DNA of 64,000 bases from Mesorhizobium sp. (GTDB lineage: Bacteria > Pseudomonadota > Alphaproteobacteria > Rhizobiales > Rhizobiaceae). The notes under the pieces are model-generated. The model did no database searches and was not told the origin of the DNA. It was given only the letters and a program-made list of their open reading frames with translations. The translations under genes and the position numbers were made by a program. Shown here piece after piece: positions 35,482 through 45,599 of the stretch (position 1 is the stretch's first letter; every line of letters begins with the position of its first letter). The DNA lies in assembly GCA_004020645.1 (NCBI GenBank), contig SAQL01000003.1:248001-312000 (forward strand), given 5' to 3'.

Positions 35482-36332
35482 TCCCTGGTCATTGCTTGGG
35501 CGCCAAGATCGGCGACGATCATCTGCCGCAATTCGGCAGTGACCTGCGGCCTGATGCCGAACCAGCGCTCGAAGCCTGGCACCGCCTGGTGCAAAAGCAT
35601 GCCGAGCCCGTCGACGGTCTTCAGGCCGCGCGCTTTGGCTGCTGCCAGCAGCGGCGTTTCCAGCGGCACATAGACAATGTCGGTGACGATGGCATGGTCC
35701 GGCAGCCTGGCCGGATCGGCGGACAGGCCTTCATTGCCATGCATGCCGAGCGCTGACGTGTTGACCAGCAGGCCGGCATCGGCAAGCAGCTCGCCCGTCG
35801 CGGCCGTGCTGTGGGCCGAGACCCCGCCGCCGAAGCGGTGGCGCAGCTCCTCGGCTCGGGCGAGCGTCCGGTTGACGACGCGGATATCGTCAACCCCGCG
35901 CTGCTTCAGCGCCTGTATGACCGCGCGCGAGGCGCCGCCGGCGCCGAGCACCACGGCCGGGCCATTGTCTGCCCAGCCCGGCGCATGCTCATCCAGATTG
36001 GCGGCAAAGCCATAGGCGTCGGTGTTGCCGCCCCACAGTTTTCCGCCCTCGAACCACAGCGTGTTGACGGCGCCGATCTGTTCGGCCGCGTCATCGCGGC
36101 GCGCCGCCAGCGCGAAGGCGGCCTCCTTGTGCGGGATGGTGACGTTGCCGCCACGGTAGCCATTCGCCTCGAGCGTTTTGACAAATTCGGCAAAAGCCTC
36201 CGGCGTGACGTCGATCGCCCGGTAGCTGCCGTCGATACCGTATTTCGCTAGCCAATAGGAGTGGATCTTCGGCGACCGGGAATGCGCAACCGGGTGGCCG
36301 GTGACGAAGGCCTTTTTCGCGGCCTCAGCCAT
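35478..36332 (-). CDS. aroE: Shikimate dehydrogenase
   Basis: A 284-residue enzyme that reduces 3-dehydroshikimate with NADPH. Substrate-binding motifs are [16 protein letters not shown] and [13 protein letters not shown] with the catalytic Lys; the nucleotide loop is [15 protein letters not shown]. The start at 36332 is preferred since the family N-terminus follows; it overlaps the maf stop by eight bases. The frame extends to 36389 without character. Confidence 0.96.
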   Translation of the reverse strand: MAEAAKKAFVTGHPVAHSRSPKIHSYWLAKYGIDGSYRAIDVTPEAFAEFVKTLEANGYRGGNVTIPHKEAAFALAARRDDAAEQIGAVNTLWFEGGKLWGGNTDAYGFAANLDEHAPGWADNGPAVVLGAGGASRAVIQALKQRGVDDIRVVNRTLARAEELRHRFGGGVSAHSTAATGELLADAGLLVNTSALGMHGNEGLSADPARLPDHAIVTDIVYVPLETPLLAAAKARGLKTVDGLGMLLHQAVPGFERWFGIRPQVTAELRQMIVADLGAQAMTRE

Positions 36333-36924
36333 CGATGGCTCCGAGGTCGCGCAGCTTGGCCAGAACGGGCAGAAGCGGCAGGCCGACAATGGTGAAATAG
36401 TCGCCCTCTATCCTTTCGAACAGCTGGATGCCCTCGCCTTCGATCTGATAGGCGCCGACGCTGGACAGCGCCTTGGCGCCGACCCGCGCCAGATGGCGGC
36501 CGATGAAGGCGGGCTCGAGCTTTCGCATGGTCAGGCTGGCGATGCCGACATGCCGCCACAGGACCGCGCCGTCGCGGGCGAGCACGACGGCGCTGTTGAG
36601 CTGATGGGTCTTTCCCGACAGCGCCAGGAGATGGCGGCGCGCGGCTTCCATGTCGGCCGGCTTATGGAACACTTCGTCGCCGAGCGACAGCGTCTGATCG
36701 CAGCCGAGCACAAGGGCGCCGGGCTTTCGCTCGCTGACCTCGGTGGCCTTGGCCTCGGCAAGCACCAGTGCGACGTCCTCGGGCGAGATACCGCTGCCCT
36801 GCAACGGTGCTTCGAGCGCGCGCTCGTCGACTTCCGCCAGAACCGCCTCGACCGCCACGCCGGCATGGACAAGCAGCGCCTTGCGGAATGGGCTGCCCGA
36901 GGCAAGGATGATTTTTTCGGTCAT
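36325..36924 (-). CDS. maf: Maf-like nucleotide pyrophosphatase
   Basis: A 199-residue Maf/YceF-type nucleoside triphosphate pyrophosphatase, likely removing modified or unwanted nucleotides. Motifs are [29 protein letters not shown] and [17 protein letters not shown]. It overlaps the aroE start and sits in the conserved rhizobial gene order near the origin. Confidence 0.93.
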   Translation of the reverse strand: MTEKIILASGSPFRKALLVHAGVAVEAVLAEVDERALEAPLQGSGISPEDVALVLAEAKATEVSERKPGALVLGCDQTLSLGDEVFHKPADMEAARRHLLALSGKTHQLNSAVVLARDGAVLWRHVGIASLTMRKLEPAFIGRHLARVGAKALSSVGAYQIEGEGIQLFERIEGDYFTIVGLPLLPVLAKLRDLGAIDG

Positions 36925-37053
36925 GGTTTTTCGCCTAAGGTTGGTTGAGATTCCGATCCGGAGACGGGCGCGCAGACAGTCGCTGGATCGCTGCGCTTCT
37001 CGGGCCTTGCAGCGCTGAACGGTTAGACAAACCTCACCATTTCCTGACTTCAG

Positions 37054-37875
37054 TTATCTTGTCTTTCCCCGCAGGGCAACGATCGCCGCCGCCGTCTCCT
37101 CGATCGAGCGGCGGCTGACGTCGATCATCGGCCAGCCATGCCGGGTGCAGATCTGGCGAGCGTAGGCGAGTTCCTCGGCGATCGCGGCGCGGTCGACATA
37201 GTCGGTGGGCTCATAGGCGCTGGTGGTGCCGAGGATGCGGTTCTGGCGAACCTGCGAGATGCGCTCGGCCGTGGCGATCAGCCCAACGATTAGCGGCTTC
37301 GTGGCGTTGACCAGGCTTTCCGGCACCGGCACGCCGAGCACGATCGGAATATTGGCGGTCTTGATGCCGCGATTGGCGAGATAGATGCTGGTCGGCGTCT
37401 TCGAGGTGCGCGAAATGCCGACGAGCACGATGTCGGCGTCGTCCATATTGGCCGGCAGCTGGCCGTCATCATGCTCCATGGTGAAGTTGAGCGCGTCGAT
37501 GCGGCGAAAATATTCGGCATCGAGGACATGCTGGGCGCCAACGCGGCGGCCGGCCGGCGTGCCGAGATAGGACTGGAACACGGTCAGCACCGGTTCCAGC
37601 ACGGAGACGCAAGGCAGGCCCATGGCGGCGCAGCGCTCGTCGATGCCGCGGGCGAGCTTCTGGTCGACGACCGTATAGAGGATGATGCCTGGCTCCTCCT
37701 CGATGTCCTCGAACACTTTCGTCACCTGCTTTTCGGTGCGGATGAGCGGGTAGATATGCTCGATGGCGCGTGCATCCTTGTATTGCGCGGAAGCCGCGCG
37801 GCCGGCCGCCAGCAGGGTTTCACCGGTGGCATCGGAAATCAGGTGAAGATGAAAGAAGCTCTGGGGTTTGTTCAC
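37054..37875 (-). CDS. Pyruvate, phosphate/water dikinase regulatory protein (DUF299)
   Basis: A 273-residue bifunctional kinase/pyrophosphorylase of the PpsR/PDRP1 family, which switches PEP synthase or pyruvate phosphate dikinase on and off. The start [16 protein letters not shown] is characteristic and the P-loop is [17 protein letters not shown]. The start is GTG at 37875, chosen for the conserved N-terminus; the frame runs to 38043 without character. A perfect DnaA box lies only 28 bases upstream, so its promoter overlaps the predicted origin. Confidence 0.93.
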   Translation of the reverse strand: MNKPQSFFHLHLISDATGETLLAAGRAASAQYKDARAIEHIYPLIRTEKQVTKVFEDIEEEPGIILYTVVDQKLARGIDERCAAMGLPCVSVLEPVLTVFQSYLGTPAGRRVGAQHVLDAEYFRRIDALNFTMEHDDGQLPANMDDADIVLVGISRTSKTPTSIYLANRGIKTANIPIVLGVPVPESLVNATKPLIVGLIATAERISQVRQNRILGTTSAYEPTDYVDRAAIAEELAYARQICTRHGWPMIDVSRRSIEETAAAIVALRGKTR

Positions 37876-38290
37876 AGGGGTTCGTTCCAAGCTGTGGGCC
37901 GATGTGGATAAGGTCGGTCGGAAAGATCGGCCGGTTCGGGGCGACTGTATCAGATGCCAGCTTGTCCACAATTCGGTGCGCTGTCGGCTTTGGCGGGCGG
38001 CTGGGGACAAGTCCGGGGACGGGCTTTTCTGACTCGGCCTCATCCACAGGGCCGATCATTCATCTGGAAAGCCAAGCCACTGACTCAGCAGCAGAATTTT
38101 CGACTGTCCCCAAAGTCCTCCTATCCGGCAGAAGAAGCACGCGACAATATGCTGGCTGGCCTTTTCCGGGGCAAAGCGGGACAGCAAACAACCACCGATA
38201 CCAACAGACTCTTAGAATCATAAGATTCCTAGAAATAGAATATTTAATTATAGAGAAGCTTGGAGAGACGGAGGATTTGACTCTTTGACC
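37876..38290. other. Predicted chromosomal replication origin (oriC) region
   Basis: The gap between ppsR and hemE is where oriC lies in Caulobacter crescentus and Sinorhizobium meliloti. Here it contains a perfect DnaA box (37903-37911), close variants TTGTCCACA (37962-37970) and TCATCCACA (38040-38048), a weaker TGGGGACAA (38002-38010), an AT-rich stretch at about 38205-38265 containing the palindrome TCTTAGAATCATAAGA, and six GANTC sites between 38031 and 38283 (38031, 38082, 38207, 38215, 38224, 38279). A palindromic repeat fills the remainder up to hemE. Location is inferred; no skew was computed. Confidence 0.75.
37903..37911 (-). promoter_or_regulatory. DnaA box, perfect consensus
   Basis: TGTGGATAA on the plus strand is TTATCCACA on the minus strand, the strongest DnaA-binding 9-mer. 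It lies between the ppsR start and the AT-rich part of the predicted origin. Confidence 0.8.
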
Positions 38291-38590
38291 GGGCCTGGAA
38301 GAGATCATGAGAGCTCGCTGCCGACCGCCCTTCAGCCGTCGATCTCCAACATTCGCGATTGCTTGCAGGTCACCATACTTTCGTCATCCCAGGGCGGAGC
38401 GAACGCGAAGCGGAGCGCAGACCCTGGGATCCATGCCGTGACATCAATCGAAGGATGCAGCGGCGCAGAACTAAAGCTGCTCTGTCCGCCGGCATCCAAG
38501 TTCTGCACTGCCACGGCGCTCCGATGTCACGGCATGGATCCCAGGGTCTGCGCCGCGTCGCTTCGCTCCTTGCTTCGCCCTGGGATGACG
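38274..38590. repeat. Family-B palindromic repeat next to oriC (copy B2)
   Basis: This element lies between the AT-rich origin segment and hemE. Outer arms are CGTCATCCCAGGGCG and CGCCCTGGGATGACG; inner arms are a perfect 30-base inverted repeat at 38416-38445 and 38523-38552. Its left leader GATTTGACTCTTTGAC (38274-38289) is identical to that of copy B3 at 55624-55639, so the unit of about 270-320 bases is the repeating entity. Confidence 0.85.
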
Positions 38591-38623
38591 AAGGTCACCA
38601 CACACTGGAGAGGCGAACGCTGA

Positions 38624-39652
38624 ATGCCTGAAAACCGGATCATGCTGGACGTGTTGAGAGGCAAGGCTGCGTTTCCGCCGCCACTCTGGATGATGCGGCA
38701 GGCCGGCCGCTATCTGCCGGAATATCGGGAGACACGCAGGCGGGCCGGATCATTCCTCGATCTTTGCTACGATCCCGATCTTGCCGTGGAAGTGACGCTT
38801 CAGCCGATCGAACGCTTCGGCTTCGACGCATCGATCCTGTTCTCCGATATCCTTGTCGTACCGCATGCGCTGGGCCGTGACGTGCGCTTCGAGGAGGGAC
38901 GCGGGCCGCTGTTGACGCCGATCTCGGCAACGGAGATTGCGGCTCTCGACGGCGAAACGTTTCACGTGAATCTCGAACCGGTCTACGAGACGGTCAGACG
39001 GCTGCGGGCAAAACTGCCTGATGAAACGACGCTGATCGGCTTCTGCGGCGCGCCGTGGACGGTGGCGACCTATATGATCGCCGGCCACGGCACGTCAGAC
39101 CAGGCGCCGGCGCGGCTGTTTGCCTATCGCGAGCCGGCGGCTTTCCTGCAGTTGCTGAACGTGCTTGCCGACCATTCGGCCGCCTATCTGATCCGCCAGA
39201 TCGAAGCCGGCGCCGATGTGGTGCAGATATTTGACTCGTGGTCCGGCGTGCTCGATGAAGTTTCCTTTGAGGCCTTTTGCGTCGGGCCGGTGGCGGAGAT
39301 CGTCAGGCAGGTTCGGGCCGTCTATCCCAATGTTCCGATCATCGGCTTTCCCAAGGGCGCCGGCGCCCACTATCGCAGCTATCGCCAAAAAACCGGCGTG
39401 ACGGGGCTGGGGCTCGACTGGACCGTGCCGTTGACGACGGCGAAGGAACTGCAGCGCGGTGGCGCCGTACAGGGCAATCTCGATCCGTTGCGGCTGGTGG
39501 CCGGCGGCAAGGCGCTAGCCGACGGCGTCGACGCAATCCTGAAAGCATTGGGCGATGGGCCGCTGATCTTCAACCTCGGCCATGGCATCACGCCGGAGAC
39601 GCCGATCGCGCATGTCGAGGCGATGGTGAAGATGGTGCGGGCACGTCGATGA
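38624..39652 (+). CDS. hemE: Uroporphyrinogen decarboxylase
   Basis: A 342-residue enzyme converting uroporphyrinogen III to coproporphyrinogen III in heme synthesis. Signatures are [34 protein letters not shown] and [16 protein letters not shown]. It overlaps hemJ by four bases and is the first gene to the right of the predicted origin. Confidence 0.97.
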   Translation: MPENRIMLDVLRGKAAFPPPLWMMRQAGRYLPEYRETRRRAGSFLDLCYDPDLAVEVTLQPIERFGFDASILFSDILVVPHALGRDVRFEEGRGPLLTPISATEIAALDGETFHVNLEPVYETVRRLRAKLPDETTLIGFCGAPWTVATYMIAGHGTSDQAPARLFAYREPAAFLQLLNVLADHSAAYLIRQIEAGADVVQIFDSWSGVLDEVSFEAFCVGPVAEIVRQVRAVYPNVPIIGFPKGAGAHYRSYRQKTGVTGLGLDWTVPLTTAKELQRGGAVQGNLDPLRLVAGGKALADGVDAILKALGDGPLIFNLGHGITPETPIAHVEAMVKMVRARR

Positions 39653-40200
39653 CCGATAGGAATGATGCCAACAGTGATGCGGACAGCCGCGGGGCGGGAG
39701 CAACGCGTCGAGCAGCGATCGCGATCGTCATCTTCCTCGTTCTGGCTGCGCTTCTGTTCCTGTTCGGGCCGGATGATTTCTATCCCTGGGCGAAGGCGAT
39801 CCATGTCATCGCCGTCATCTCCTGGATGGCGGGCATGCTCTATCTGCCGCGGCTGCTGGTCTATCATGCCGACGCCGAGAAAGGCTCCGTCCAGTCGGAA
39901 ACCTTCAAGGTGATGGAGCGCCGGTTGCTGCGCGGCATCATCAATCCGGCCATGATCATCACTTGGGTATTCGGCCTCTGGCTGGCCTGGACAGGCTTTG
40001 GTTTTCAGGGCGGCTGGCTGCATGCCAAGATCGCCGCAGTGCTCGGGCTCTCCGCCGTTCACGGCTATCTGGCAGGCGCGGTCCGCAAATTCGCCGAGGA
40101 CCGCAACGAAAAGCCCGCGAAGCACTGGCGGATCGTCAACGAGATCCCCACATTGCTGATGATCGTCATCGTCTTGCTGGTCATCGTGAAGCCGTTTTGA
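39649..40200 (+). CDS. hemJ: Protoporphyrinogen oxidase HemJ
   Basis: A 183-residue membrane protein of the HemJ family, which oxidises protoporphyrinogen IX. The conserved histidine helix is visible as [20 protein letters not shown], with three further helices. The ATG at 39649 overlaps the hemE TGA (ATGA); an 18-residue hydrophilic tail precedes the first helix. The long frame beginning at 39277 is a shadow of hemE. Confidence 0.94.
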   Translation: MTDRNDANSDADSRGAGATRRAAIAIVIFLVLAALLFLFGPDDFYPWAKAIHVIAVISWMAGMLYLPRLLVYHADAEKGSVQSETFKVMERRLLRGIINPAMIITWVFGLWLAWTGFGFQGGWLHAKIAAVLGLSAVHGYLAGAVRKFAEDRNEKPAKHWRIVNEIPTLLMIVIVLLVIVKPF

Positions 40201-40213
40201 CGCCGCCGCATCG

Positions 40214-40275
40214 GCCAGAAAATCGCAATCGATTTTCGGAAAGTACGATGCGGGACTCGAAAAGTCTTACAGCGT
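40214..40275. repeat. Short repeat with AAATCGCAATCGATTTT palindrome upstream of rho
   Basis: The stretch CCAGAAAATCGCAATCGATTTTCGGAAAG contains an imperfect palindrome of a kind that I recall as common between rhizobial genes. No second copy was found in this window, so its repeat nature rests on recall. It lies in the 262-base leader before rho, which otherwise shows no gene. Confidence 0.35.
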
Positions 40276-40462
40276 CCCTTTGCGCGTCGCGAGAGACGCG
40301 CAGCGGCCACAAAAGGCGGCTTGCTCTTTTAGTCGACCGACGATAAAAGACGGGTCTTCCTTCCCGTCATGCGCCGCCCATTCATCGCTTCGGCCGCGCC
40401 CGGCATTTGTCGCATCCCGCCGATATTTTCCCCATACTTACTCACTCAGAGTCCGTCTAATG

Positions 40463-41728
40463 ATGCAAGAAATGAAACTCACCGAGTTCAAGAACAAGAA
40501 ACCGCCAGAGCTGATCGCTTATGCCGAATCGCTCGAGGTCGAGAACGCCAGTGTGATGCGCAAGCAGGAGCTGATGTTCGCGATCCTCAAGCGGCTGGCG
40601 ACCCAGGATATCGAGATCATCGGTGACGGCGTCGTCGAAGTGCTGCAGGACGGCTTTGGCTTCCTGCGCTCGGCCAATGCCAATTATCTGCCGGGTCCGG
40701 ACGATATCTACATCTCGCCGTCGCAGATCCGCCGGTTCTCGCTGAAGACCGGCGACACGGTCGAAGGCCCGATCCGCAGCCCGAAAGAGGGCGAGCGCTA
40801 TTTCGCGCTGCTCAAGGTCAACACGATCAATTTCGACGACCCGGAAAAGATTCGCCACAAGATCCATTTCGACAATCTGACGCCGCTTTACCCGACCTCG
40901 CGGCTGAAGATGGAGATGGATGTTCCGACCTCGAAAGACATTTCGGCCCGCGTCATCGACCTGGTGGCGCCGCTCGGTAAAGGCCAGCGCGCCCTGATCG
41001 TGGCGCAGCCGCGCACCGGTAAGACGGTGCTCCTACAGAACATCGCCCACTCGATCACCACCAATCATCCCGAATGCTACCTGATCGTGCTCTTGATCGA
41101 CGAGCGGCCGGAAGAAGTTACCGACATGCAGCGCTCGGTGAAGGGCGAGGTCGTTTCGTCGACCTTCGACGAGCCGGCGGTGCGCCACGTCCAGGTCGCC
41201 GAAATGGTGATCGAGAAAGCCAAGCGCCTTGTCGAGCACGGGCGCGACGTCGTCATCCTGCTGGATTCGATCACCCGCCTCGGCCGCGCCTACAACACCG
41301 TGGTGCCGTCATCCGGCAAGGTGCTGACCGGCGGTGTCGACGCCAATGCGCTGCAGCGGCCGAAGCGCTTCTTCGGTGCCGCCCGCAACATCGAGGAAGG
41401 CGGCTCGCTGACCATCATCGCCACTGCGCTGATCGATACCGGCAGCCGCATGGACGAGGTCATCTTCGAAGAATTCAAGGGCACCGGCAACTCGGAAATC
41501 GTGCTCGACCGCAAGGTGGCGGACAAGCGCATTTATCCGGCCATGGACATCCTCAAGTCCGGCACCCGCAAGGAAGACCTGCTGGTCGCCCGCCAGGATC
41601 TCCAGAAGATCTTCGTGCTGCGCCGCATCCTGGCGCCGATGGGAACGACCGACGCCATCGAGTTCCTGATCGACAAGCTCAAGCAGACCAAGACCAATGC
41701 GGATTTCTTCGATTCGATGAATACGTAA
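40463..41728 (+). CDS. rho: Transcription termination factor Rho
   Basis: A 421-residue hexameric RNA helicase. The RNA-binding cold-shock-like region has [20 protein letters not shown], the P-loop is [17 protein letters not shown], and [20 protein letters not shown] and [16 protein letters not shown] mark Walker B and the R/Q-loop region. The start at 40463 gives the usual length; ATG at 40460 is adjacent. A long leader with a GC-rich hairpin at about 40286-40304 precedes it, compatible with autoregulated leaders, but no more can be said. Confidence 0.97.
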   Translation: MQEMKLTEFKNKKPPELIAYAESLEVENASVMRKQELMFAILKRLATQDIEIIGDGVVEVLQDGFGFLRSANANYLPGPDDIYISPSQIRRFSLKTGDTVEGPIRSPKEGERYFALLKVNTINFDDPEKIRHKIHFDNLTPLYPTSRLKMEMDVPTSKDISARVIDLVAPLGKGQRALIVAQPRTGKTVLLQNIAHSITTNHPECYLIVLLIDERPEEVTDMQRSVKGEVVSSTFDEPAVRHVQVAEMVIEKAKRLVEHGRDVVILLDSITRLGRAYNTVVPSSGKVLTGGVDANALQRPKRFFGAARNIEEGGSLTIIATALIDTGSRMDEVIFEEFKGTGNSEIVLDRKVADKRIYPAMDILKSGTRKEDLLVARQDLQKIFVLRRILAPMGTTDAIEFLIDKLKQTKTNADFFDSMNT

Positions 41729-41749
41729 GAGGGCAAAGGCGCGACCCCT

Positions 41750-41776
41750 CTTCCTTCTCCCCTTGGGAGAAGGAAG
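41750..41776. terminator. Candidate bidirectional hairpin between rho and the DUF255 gene
   Basis: CTTCCTTCTCCC and GGGAGAAGGAAG form a perfect 12-base stem with a three-base loop at the convergent junction. There is no T-run, so it may be a repeat remnant or a transcript-end stabiliser rather than a classic terminator. Confidence 0.5.
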
Positions 41777-41794
41777 AACCGCCCACCCCCTCAC

Positions 41795-43822
41795 CTATCC
41801 GCGCCGCAACCGCCGCTCGAGCTCCTCAGCGTCCGTTATCACCGGCAGGCAGACTTGCCCCGTGCACAGCCAGGCACCAGGCTTGTCGGTCGGCGGCAGA
41901 ACGCCGCCTGGCAGCATCGGCAGGTTCGTCGCCGAGCCGACCGGCACGATAATGTCGATCCGGCGCGGGTCGGGATTTCGATTCGCAGCCGGAACAAGCT
42001 TGGGATTCTCAGGGTTGTCCACTAGCACCAGTTTCAATGGCTCGATTGCCAGCGCGCAGGCGTTGACGACACCCGCCTGTCCATAGGCTTGTTGCGCCGC
42101 CCGGCCGGCCGCATGTTCGGCGATCTTCCAGGTCTTTTCCTGCAATTCGAGATCGTCGGAGAGCGAGGACAATCGGACCATGGCCTCGATGATCTGGCCG
42201 GTGGCTGACGGAATGGCCTCGTCGACATCGCCCCTGATGCGGATCGGCACGTCGCTGCTGTCCGACGCGGTGAGATAGTAGCCGGTGTTGTTCTCATCGC
42301 TATGCCATCGGTCGAGCTGCGCGATGAATTGGCCGGCCACCTCGGCATAACTCGATGTGCCGGTAGCCTCGAGCAATGAGATCGCGGCGTTGGTCATGGC
42401 GGCGTAGTCGCTCGACAGCGCAGGAAAAAGCTTCTTTGCGCCAAGCATCGAATGCGGCAGCCGGCCGTCTCGACCAGCGCTCGCAATGGCCGCAAAGGCC
42501 TGTTCCGCCGCCTCGATCCAGTCGATCCGTTTCAGGGCGCGCCCGGCTTCGGCGAGAGCCACGATGACCAGGCCGTTCCAGTCGGTCAGGATTTTTTCAT
42601 CACGCCCGGGTCTGACGCGCTGCTCCCGGGCTGCCAGCAATTTTTCTTTCATCGGAATGAGCCGGTCGCGATCGGCGACGCTTTGTGTTTGCTGGGCTCC
42701 GGTCTGGTGGATGATCGGCTTGCCTTCCCAACCCTGCGGGCTGGAAAGTGTGAAGTACTTGAAAAATAAGGCTGAGTTGTCGCCGAGGGCGGTTTCGATC
42801 TCATCCCTGCTCCAGGTGTAGAACAGCCCCTCCTTACCCTCGCTGTCGGCGTCGAGACTGGCGCCGAAGGCACCGCCATCGACGCGCATCTCGCGCAAGA
42901 GCCAGTCGATCGTCTCTTCGATTCGCACCCGGAACAATTCATTGCCGGTCGCCGCATAAGCCCAGTTGCACAGCCGGATGAGCTGGACGTTGTCGTAGAG
43001 CATCTTTTCGAAATGCGGCACCAGCCACTCGGCATCGGTGGAGTAGCGGCTCAGCCCGCCGCCGATATGGTCGTAGATGCCGCCCGCCAGCATCTTTTCG
43101 AGGCTGAGCAGAACGGCGTCGCGATGGGCTGTGGCTCCGTCGCGCAGCCAGGACAGCCAGAGCGTCTGCATGAAAGGTGCGTTGGGGAATTTGGGCGCGC
43201 CGCGCAAGCCGCCCAATTCCCTGTCGATCATGCCGTCGATGCCGTTGGCGAGCGTCGCGAGCGTGTCGCGATCGAGCACCGCCTTGGGATGTGTGCCCGC
43301 CAGCCGCGCCTCGACATGCGTGGTCAGGCCGTCGGCGCTTTGGTTAACGCTTTCTTTCTTCTCCCGCCACGCCTTGTCAACCGCCTCCAGCACCTGGACG
43401 AAGCCCGGGCGGCCGTAGCGTGCCTCGCGCGGAAAATAGGTGCCGCCCCAGAAAGGCTTTCCGTCGGGCGTCAGGAACATGGTCAGCGGCCAACCGCCCT
43501 GCTCGCCCATCGAGGACAGTGCGGCCATATAGATCTGGTCGATGTCCGGCCGCTCCTCGCGATCGACCTTGATATTGACGAAGAGACGGTTCATGACGGC
43601 GGCGACGTCGTCGTTCTCGAAGCTTTCGTGGGCCATGACATGGCACCAATGGCAGGCCGCGTAGCCGACCGAGAGCAGGATTGGCCGCTGCAGCGCCTTT
43701 GCCTCGGCGAGCGAGGCTGGTGACCATGCCCGCCAATGCACCGGGTTGCCGCTATGCTGCTGCAGATAGGGGCTGGCCTCTTCGGCAAGTAGATTTTGCG
43801 CGGGCAGATATTGCGCGGTCAC
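41795..43822 (-). CDS. Thioredoxin-domain protein of the YyaL/SSP411 (DUF255) family
   Basis: A 675-residue protein with an N-terminal thioredoxin-like domain (LAEEASPYLQQHSGNPVHW, SVGYAACHWCHVMAHESFEN, VNIKVDREERPDIDQIYM) and a C-terminal six-hairpin glycosidase-like part. The function is unsettled; human SPATA20 is a homologue. The start is taken as GTG at 43822, just before the conserved region; ATG starts at 43906 or 43957 would run into mnmE. It is divergent from mnmE with about 64 bases between. Confidence 0.9.
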   Translation of the reverse strand: MTAQYLPAQNLLAEEASPYLQQHSGNPVHWRAWSPASLAEAKALQRPILLSVGYAACHWCHVMAHESFENDDVAAVMNRLFVNIKVDREERPDIDQIYMAALSSMGEQGGWPLTMFLTPDGKPFWGGTYFPREARYGRPGFVQVLEAVDKAWREKKESVNQSADGLTTHVEARLAGTHPKAVLDRDTLATLANGIDGMIDRELGGLRGAPKFPNAPFMQTLWLSWLRDGATAHRDAVLLSLEKMLAGGIYDHIGGGLSRYSTDAEWLVPHFEKMLYDNVQLIRLCNWAYAATGNELFRVRIEETIDWLLREMRVDGGAFGASLDADSEGKEGLFYTWSRDEIETALGDNSALFFKYFTLSSPQGWEGKPIIHQTGAQQTQSVADRDRLIPMKEKLLAAREQRVRPGRDEKILTDWNGLVIVALAEAGRALKRIDWIEAAEQAFAAIASAGRDGRLPHSMLGAKKLFPALSSDYAAMTNAAISLLEATGTSSYAEVAGQFIAQLDRWHSDENNTGYYLTASDSSDVPIRIRGDVDEAIPSATGQIIEAMVRLSSLSDDLELQEKTWKIAEHAAGRAAQQAYGQAGVVNACALAIEPLKLVLVDNPENPKLVPAANRNPDPRRIDIIVPVGSATNLPMLPGGVLPPTDKPGAWLCTGQVCLPVITDAEELERRLRRG

Positions 43823-43886
43823 GGTCGGGCACTCGGCGATTTGTCGATGAATAAGCGAAGCTAGGGCGGTTGTGCTGGGTCGGCAA

Positions 43887-45209
43887 ATGATTTCAGGTGA
43901 TTCCATAGTTGCCCTGTCGAGCGGCCGGCTGCCCGCTGGTGTTGCCGTGATCCGCATTTCCGGCCCGCAAAGTCGATTGGTTGTTGAAACGATTGCCGGT
44001 TCAATGGTTCAGAACCGTGTTGCCGCCTATCGCAAGTTCAGGGCGCCGGACGGATCGGTGCTCGACAGCGGCCTGGTCGTTTTCTTTGCCGGCCCAAACA
44101 GCTTTACCGGTGAGGATATCGCGGAATTCCATGTCCATGGCGGGCGCGCCGTGGTGGCGCGGATGCTGGAGACGATCGCCGGCTTCGACGGCGTCAGGCA
44201 TGCCGAGCCGGGTGAATTCACCCGCCGTGCGTTTCTCAACGGCAAGGTCGATCTGGTCGAGACCGAGGCGCTGGCCGATCTCGTCAATGCCGAGACGGAG
44301 GCGCAGCGGCGCTTTGCCGTGCAGAATGCCGAAGGGGCGCAGAGCGAGCTCTATCTCAACTGGCGCCGTCGGCTCATTCATGCACGGGCGATGATCGAGG
44401 CCGAGATCGATTTTTCCGACGAAGACGATGTGCCGGGTTCCGTCGCAGATACGGTCTGGTCAGACGTCCGCGCGATGATCGACGAGATCGAACGTCATGT
44501 CCAAGGGTCCCGGGCCGCCGAAATCATCCGCGACGGATTTGATGTCGTCATCCTCGGCGCGCCGAATGCTGGCAAATCCAGCCTGTTCAATGCTCTGGCC
44601 CGGCGCGAGGCGGCGATCGTCACCGAAGAGCCCGGCACGACCCGCGATCTGCTCGAAGTGGTGCTGGATCTGGAAGGGATGCGGGTAAGAGTGACGGATA
44701 CCGCCGGCTTGCGCGAAACGCCCGGCAGGATAGAGGCGATCGGCATCGAAAGAGCGAGGAGCAAGGCCGGCACTGCCGATCTGTTGCTGGTGCTGGAGGA
44801 TATGGTGGAGCCGGTCCCTATCGGGGCAATACCGGCCGATGTCCCGTCATTGAGGATCGGGACGAAGGTCGATTTGCTGCGGGATGAATCGCTTGTGGCG
44901 CGCTACGACGCGGTAATTTCGACCAGGGACGGGGCAGGGCTGGTGGAGCTGCTGGCGGAGATCGGCCGTCGCGCCGCGGCGCAAATCGGCCAGGCTGGCG
45001 ATATCCTGCCGTCGCGGCTGCGGCACGTCGAACTTCTCAACGAGACGAAGCGCTTCCTGCTTGCGGCAGTGACAGGGAGCGAACGTGGGCAGGAACTGCG
45101 GGCCGAGGAATTGCGGTTGGCAGCGGATAGGCTTGGCCGCATTGTTGGGGCGGTCGATGTCGAGGACATGCTGGACGTTATTTTCTCGCAGTTCTGCATT
45201 GGCAAGTGA
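43887..45209 (+). CDS. mnmE: tRNA uridine-5-carboxymethylaminomethyl GTPase MnmE
   Basis: A 440-residue GTPase which, with MnmG, modifies wobble uridine in tRNA. The N-terminus is SIVALSSGRLPAGVAVIRIS. G1 is LGAPNAGKSSLFNAL, G3 is DTAGLRE, and the C-terminal FCIGK is the invariant catalytic Cys motif. The start at 43887 (MISGDSIVALS) matches the family length; ATG at 43872 is an alternative. The stop codon is the first three bases of a parS-like site. Confidence 0.96.
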   Translation: MISGDSIVALSSGRLPAGVAVIRISGPQSRLVVETIAGSMVQNRVAAYRKFRAPDGSVLDSGLVVFFAGPNSFTGEDIAEFHVHGGRAVVARMLETIAGFDGVRHAEPGEFTRRAFLNGKVDLVETEALADLVNAETEAQRRFAVQNAEGAQSELYLNWRRRLIHARAMIEAEIDFSDEDDVPGSVADTVWSDVRAMIDEIERHVQGSRAAEIIRDGFDVVILGAPNAGKSSLFNALARREAAIVTEEPGTTRDLLEVVLDLEGMRVRVTDTAGLRETPGRIEAIGIERARSKAGTADLLLVLEDMVEPVPIGAIPADVPSLRIGTKVDLLRDESLVARYDAVISTRDGAGLVELLAEIGRRAAAQIGQAGDILPSRLRHVELLNETKRFLLAAVTGSERGQELRAEELRLAADRLGRIVGAVDVEDMLDVIFSQFCIGK

Positions 45210-45222
45210 CTCACGTGAAACA
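45207..45222 (+). other. parS-like site 1 (half-degenerate, GACTC inside)
   Basis: TGACTCACGTGAAACA differs from the alphaproteobacterial parS consensus TGTTTCACGTGAAACA at two positions of the left half, and thereby contains a GACTC site. It overlaps the mnmE stop codon. Confidence 0.6.
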
Positions 45223-45245
45223 AACATTGCGAGCCAGGCTTCACA

Positions 45246-45261
45246 TGACTCACGTGAAACA
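45246..45261 (+). other. parS-like site 2 (half-degenerate, GACTC inside)
   Basis: It is the same 16-mer as site 1, TGACTCACGTGAAACA, 39 bases further on. The right half is a perfect parS half and the left half carries GACTC. Confidence 0.6.
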
Positions 45262-45286
45262 CGATGGAATCTCCGGCATTAGGCAT

Positions 45287-45302
45287 TGTTTCACGTGAAA
45301 CG
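45287..45302. other. parS site 3
   Basis: TGTTTCACGTGAAACG has the full 14-base palindromic core GTTTCACGTGAAAC and only one mismatch to the consensus. This is the strongest centromere site of the array, about 2.9 kb before parA. A GACTC follows directly at 45302-45306. Confidence 0.88.
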
Positions 45303-45354
45303 ACTCTGCGGGTGTTCAGATGCCGGCGCGAGGCGGGATCGACCTCCGAAGTCA

Positions 45355-45532
45355 GCGCCGCCCCTCATTGCCCTGCCGGGCATTTTTCCCCCGTATAGTG
45401 ACGGGGAGAAATATGCAGTCATCGATGGGGTCGCCAATCGCCAGCGTTGGGGCGCCGGTGTTGCGGCCAGCCCCCTTCTCCCCGTCACTATACGGGGGAG
45501 AAGGTGCCGGCAGGCGGATGAGGGGCAGCGCC
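45355..45532. repeat. RIME-like palindromic repeat within the parS array
   Basis: Outer arms are GCGCCGCCCCTCATTGCCCTG and GATGAGGGGCAGCGCC; inner arms are CCCCCGTATAGTGACGGGGAG and CTCCCCGTCACTATACGGGGG. It separates parS sites 3 and 4. Confidence 0.85.
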
Positions 45533-45558
45533 GAACGGAAGGTTTGACTCACCGGGCC

Positions 45559-45574
45559 TGACTCACGTGGAACA
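45559..45574 (+). other. parS-like site 4 (degenerate, GACTC inside)
   Basis: TGACTCACGTGGAACA has three mismatches to parS and again carries GACTC in the left half. On its own it would be weak, but it repeats the pattern of sites 1 and 2. Confidence 0.45.
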
Positions 45575-45599
45575 CGGGCGTAGTCGCTTCCATCGCATA

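Noticed and set aside
38240..38265. CtrA box in oriC
   Set aside because: Only a TTAA half-site (TTAATTATAGAGAAG) is present; the second TTAA is missing.
39277..39648. N-terminal extension of the hemJ frame
   Set aside because: It overlaps hemE in another frame and is Arg-rich without family character; the ATGA start at 39649 fits hemJ.
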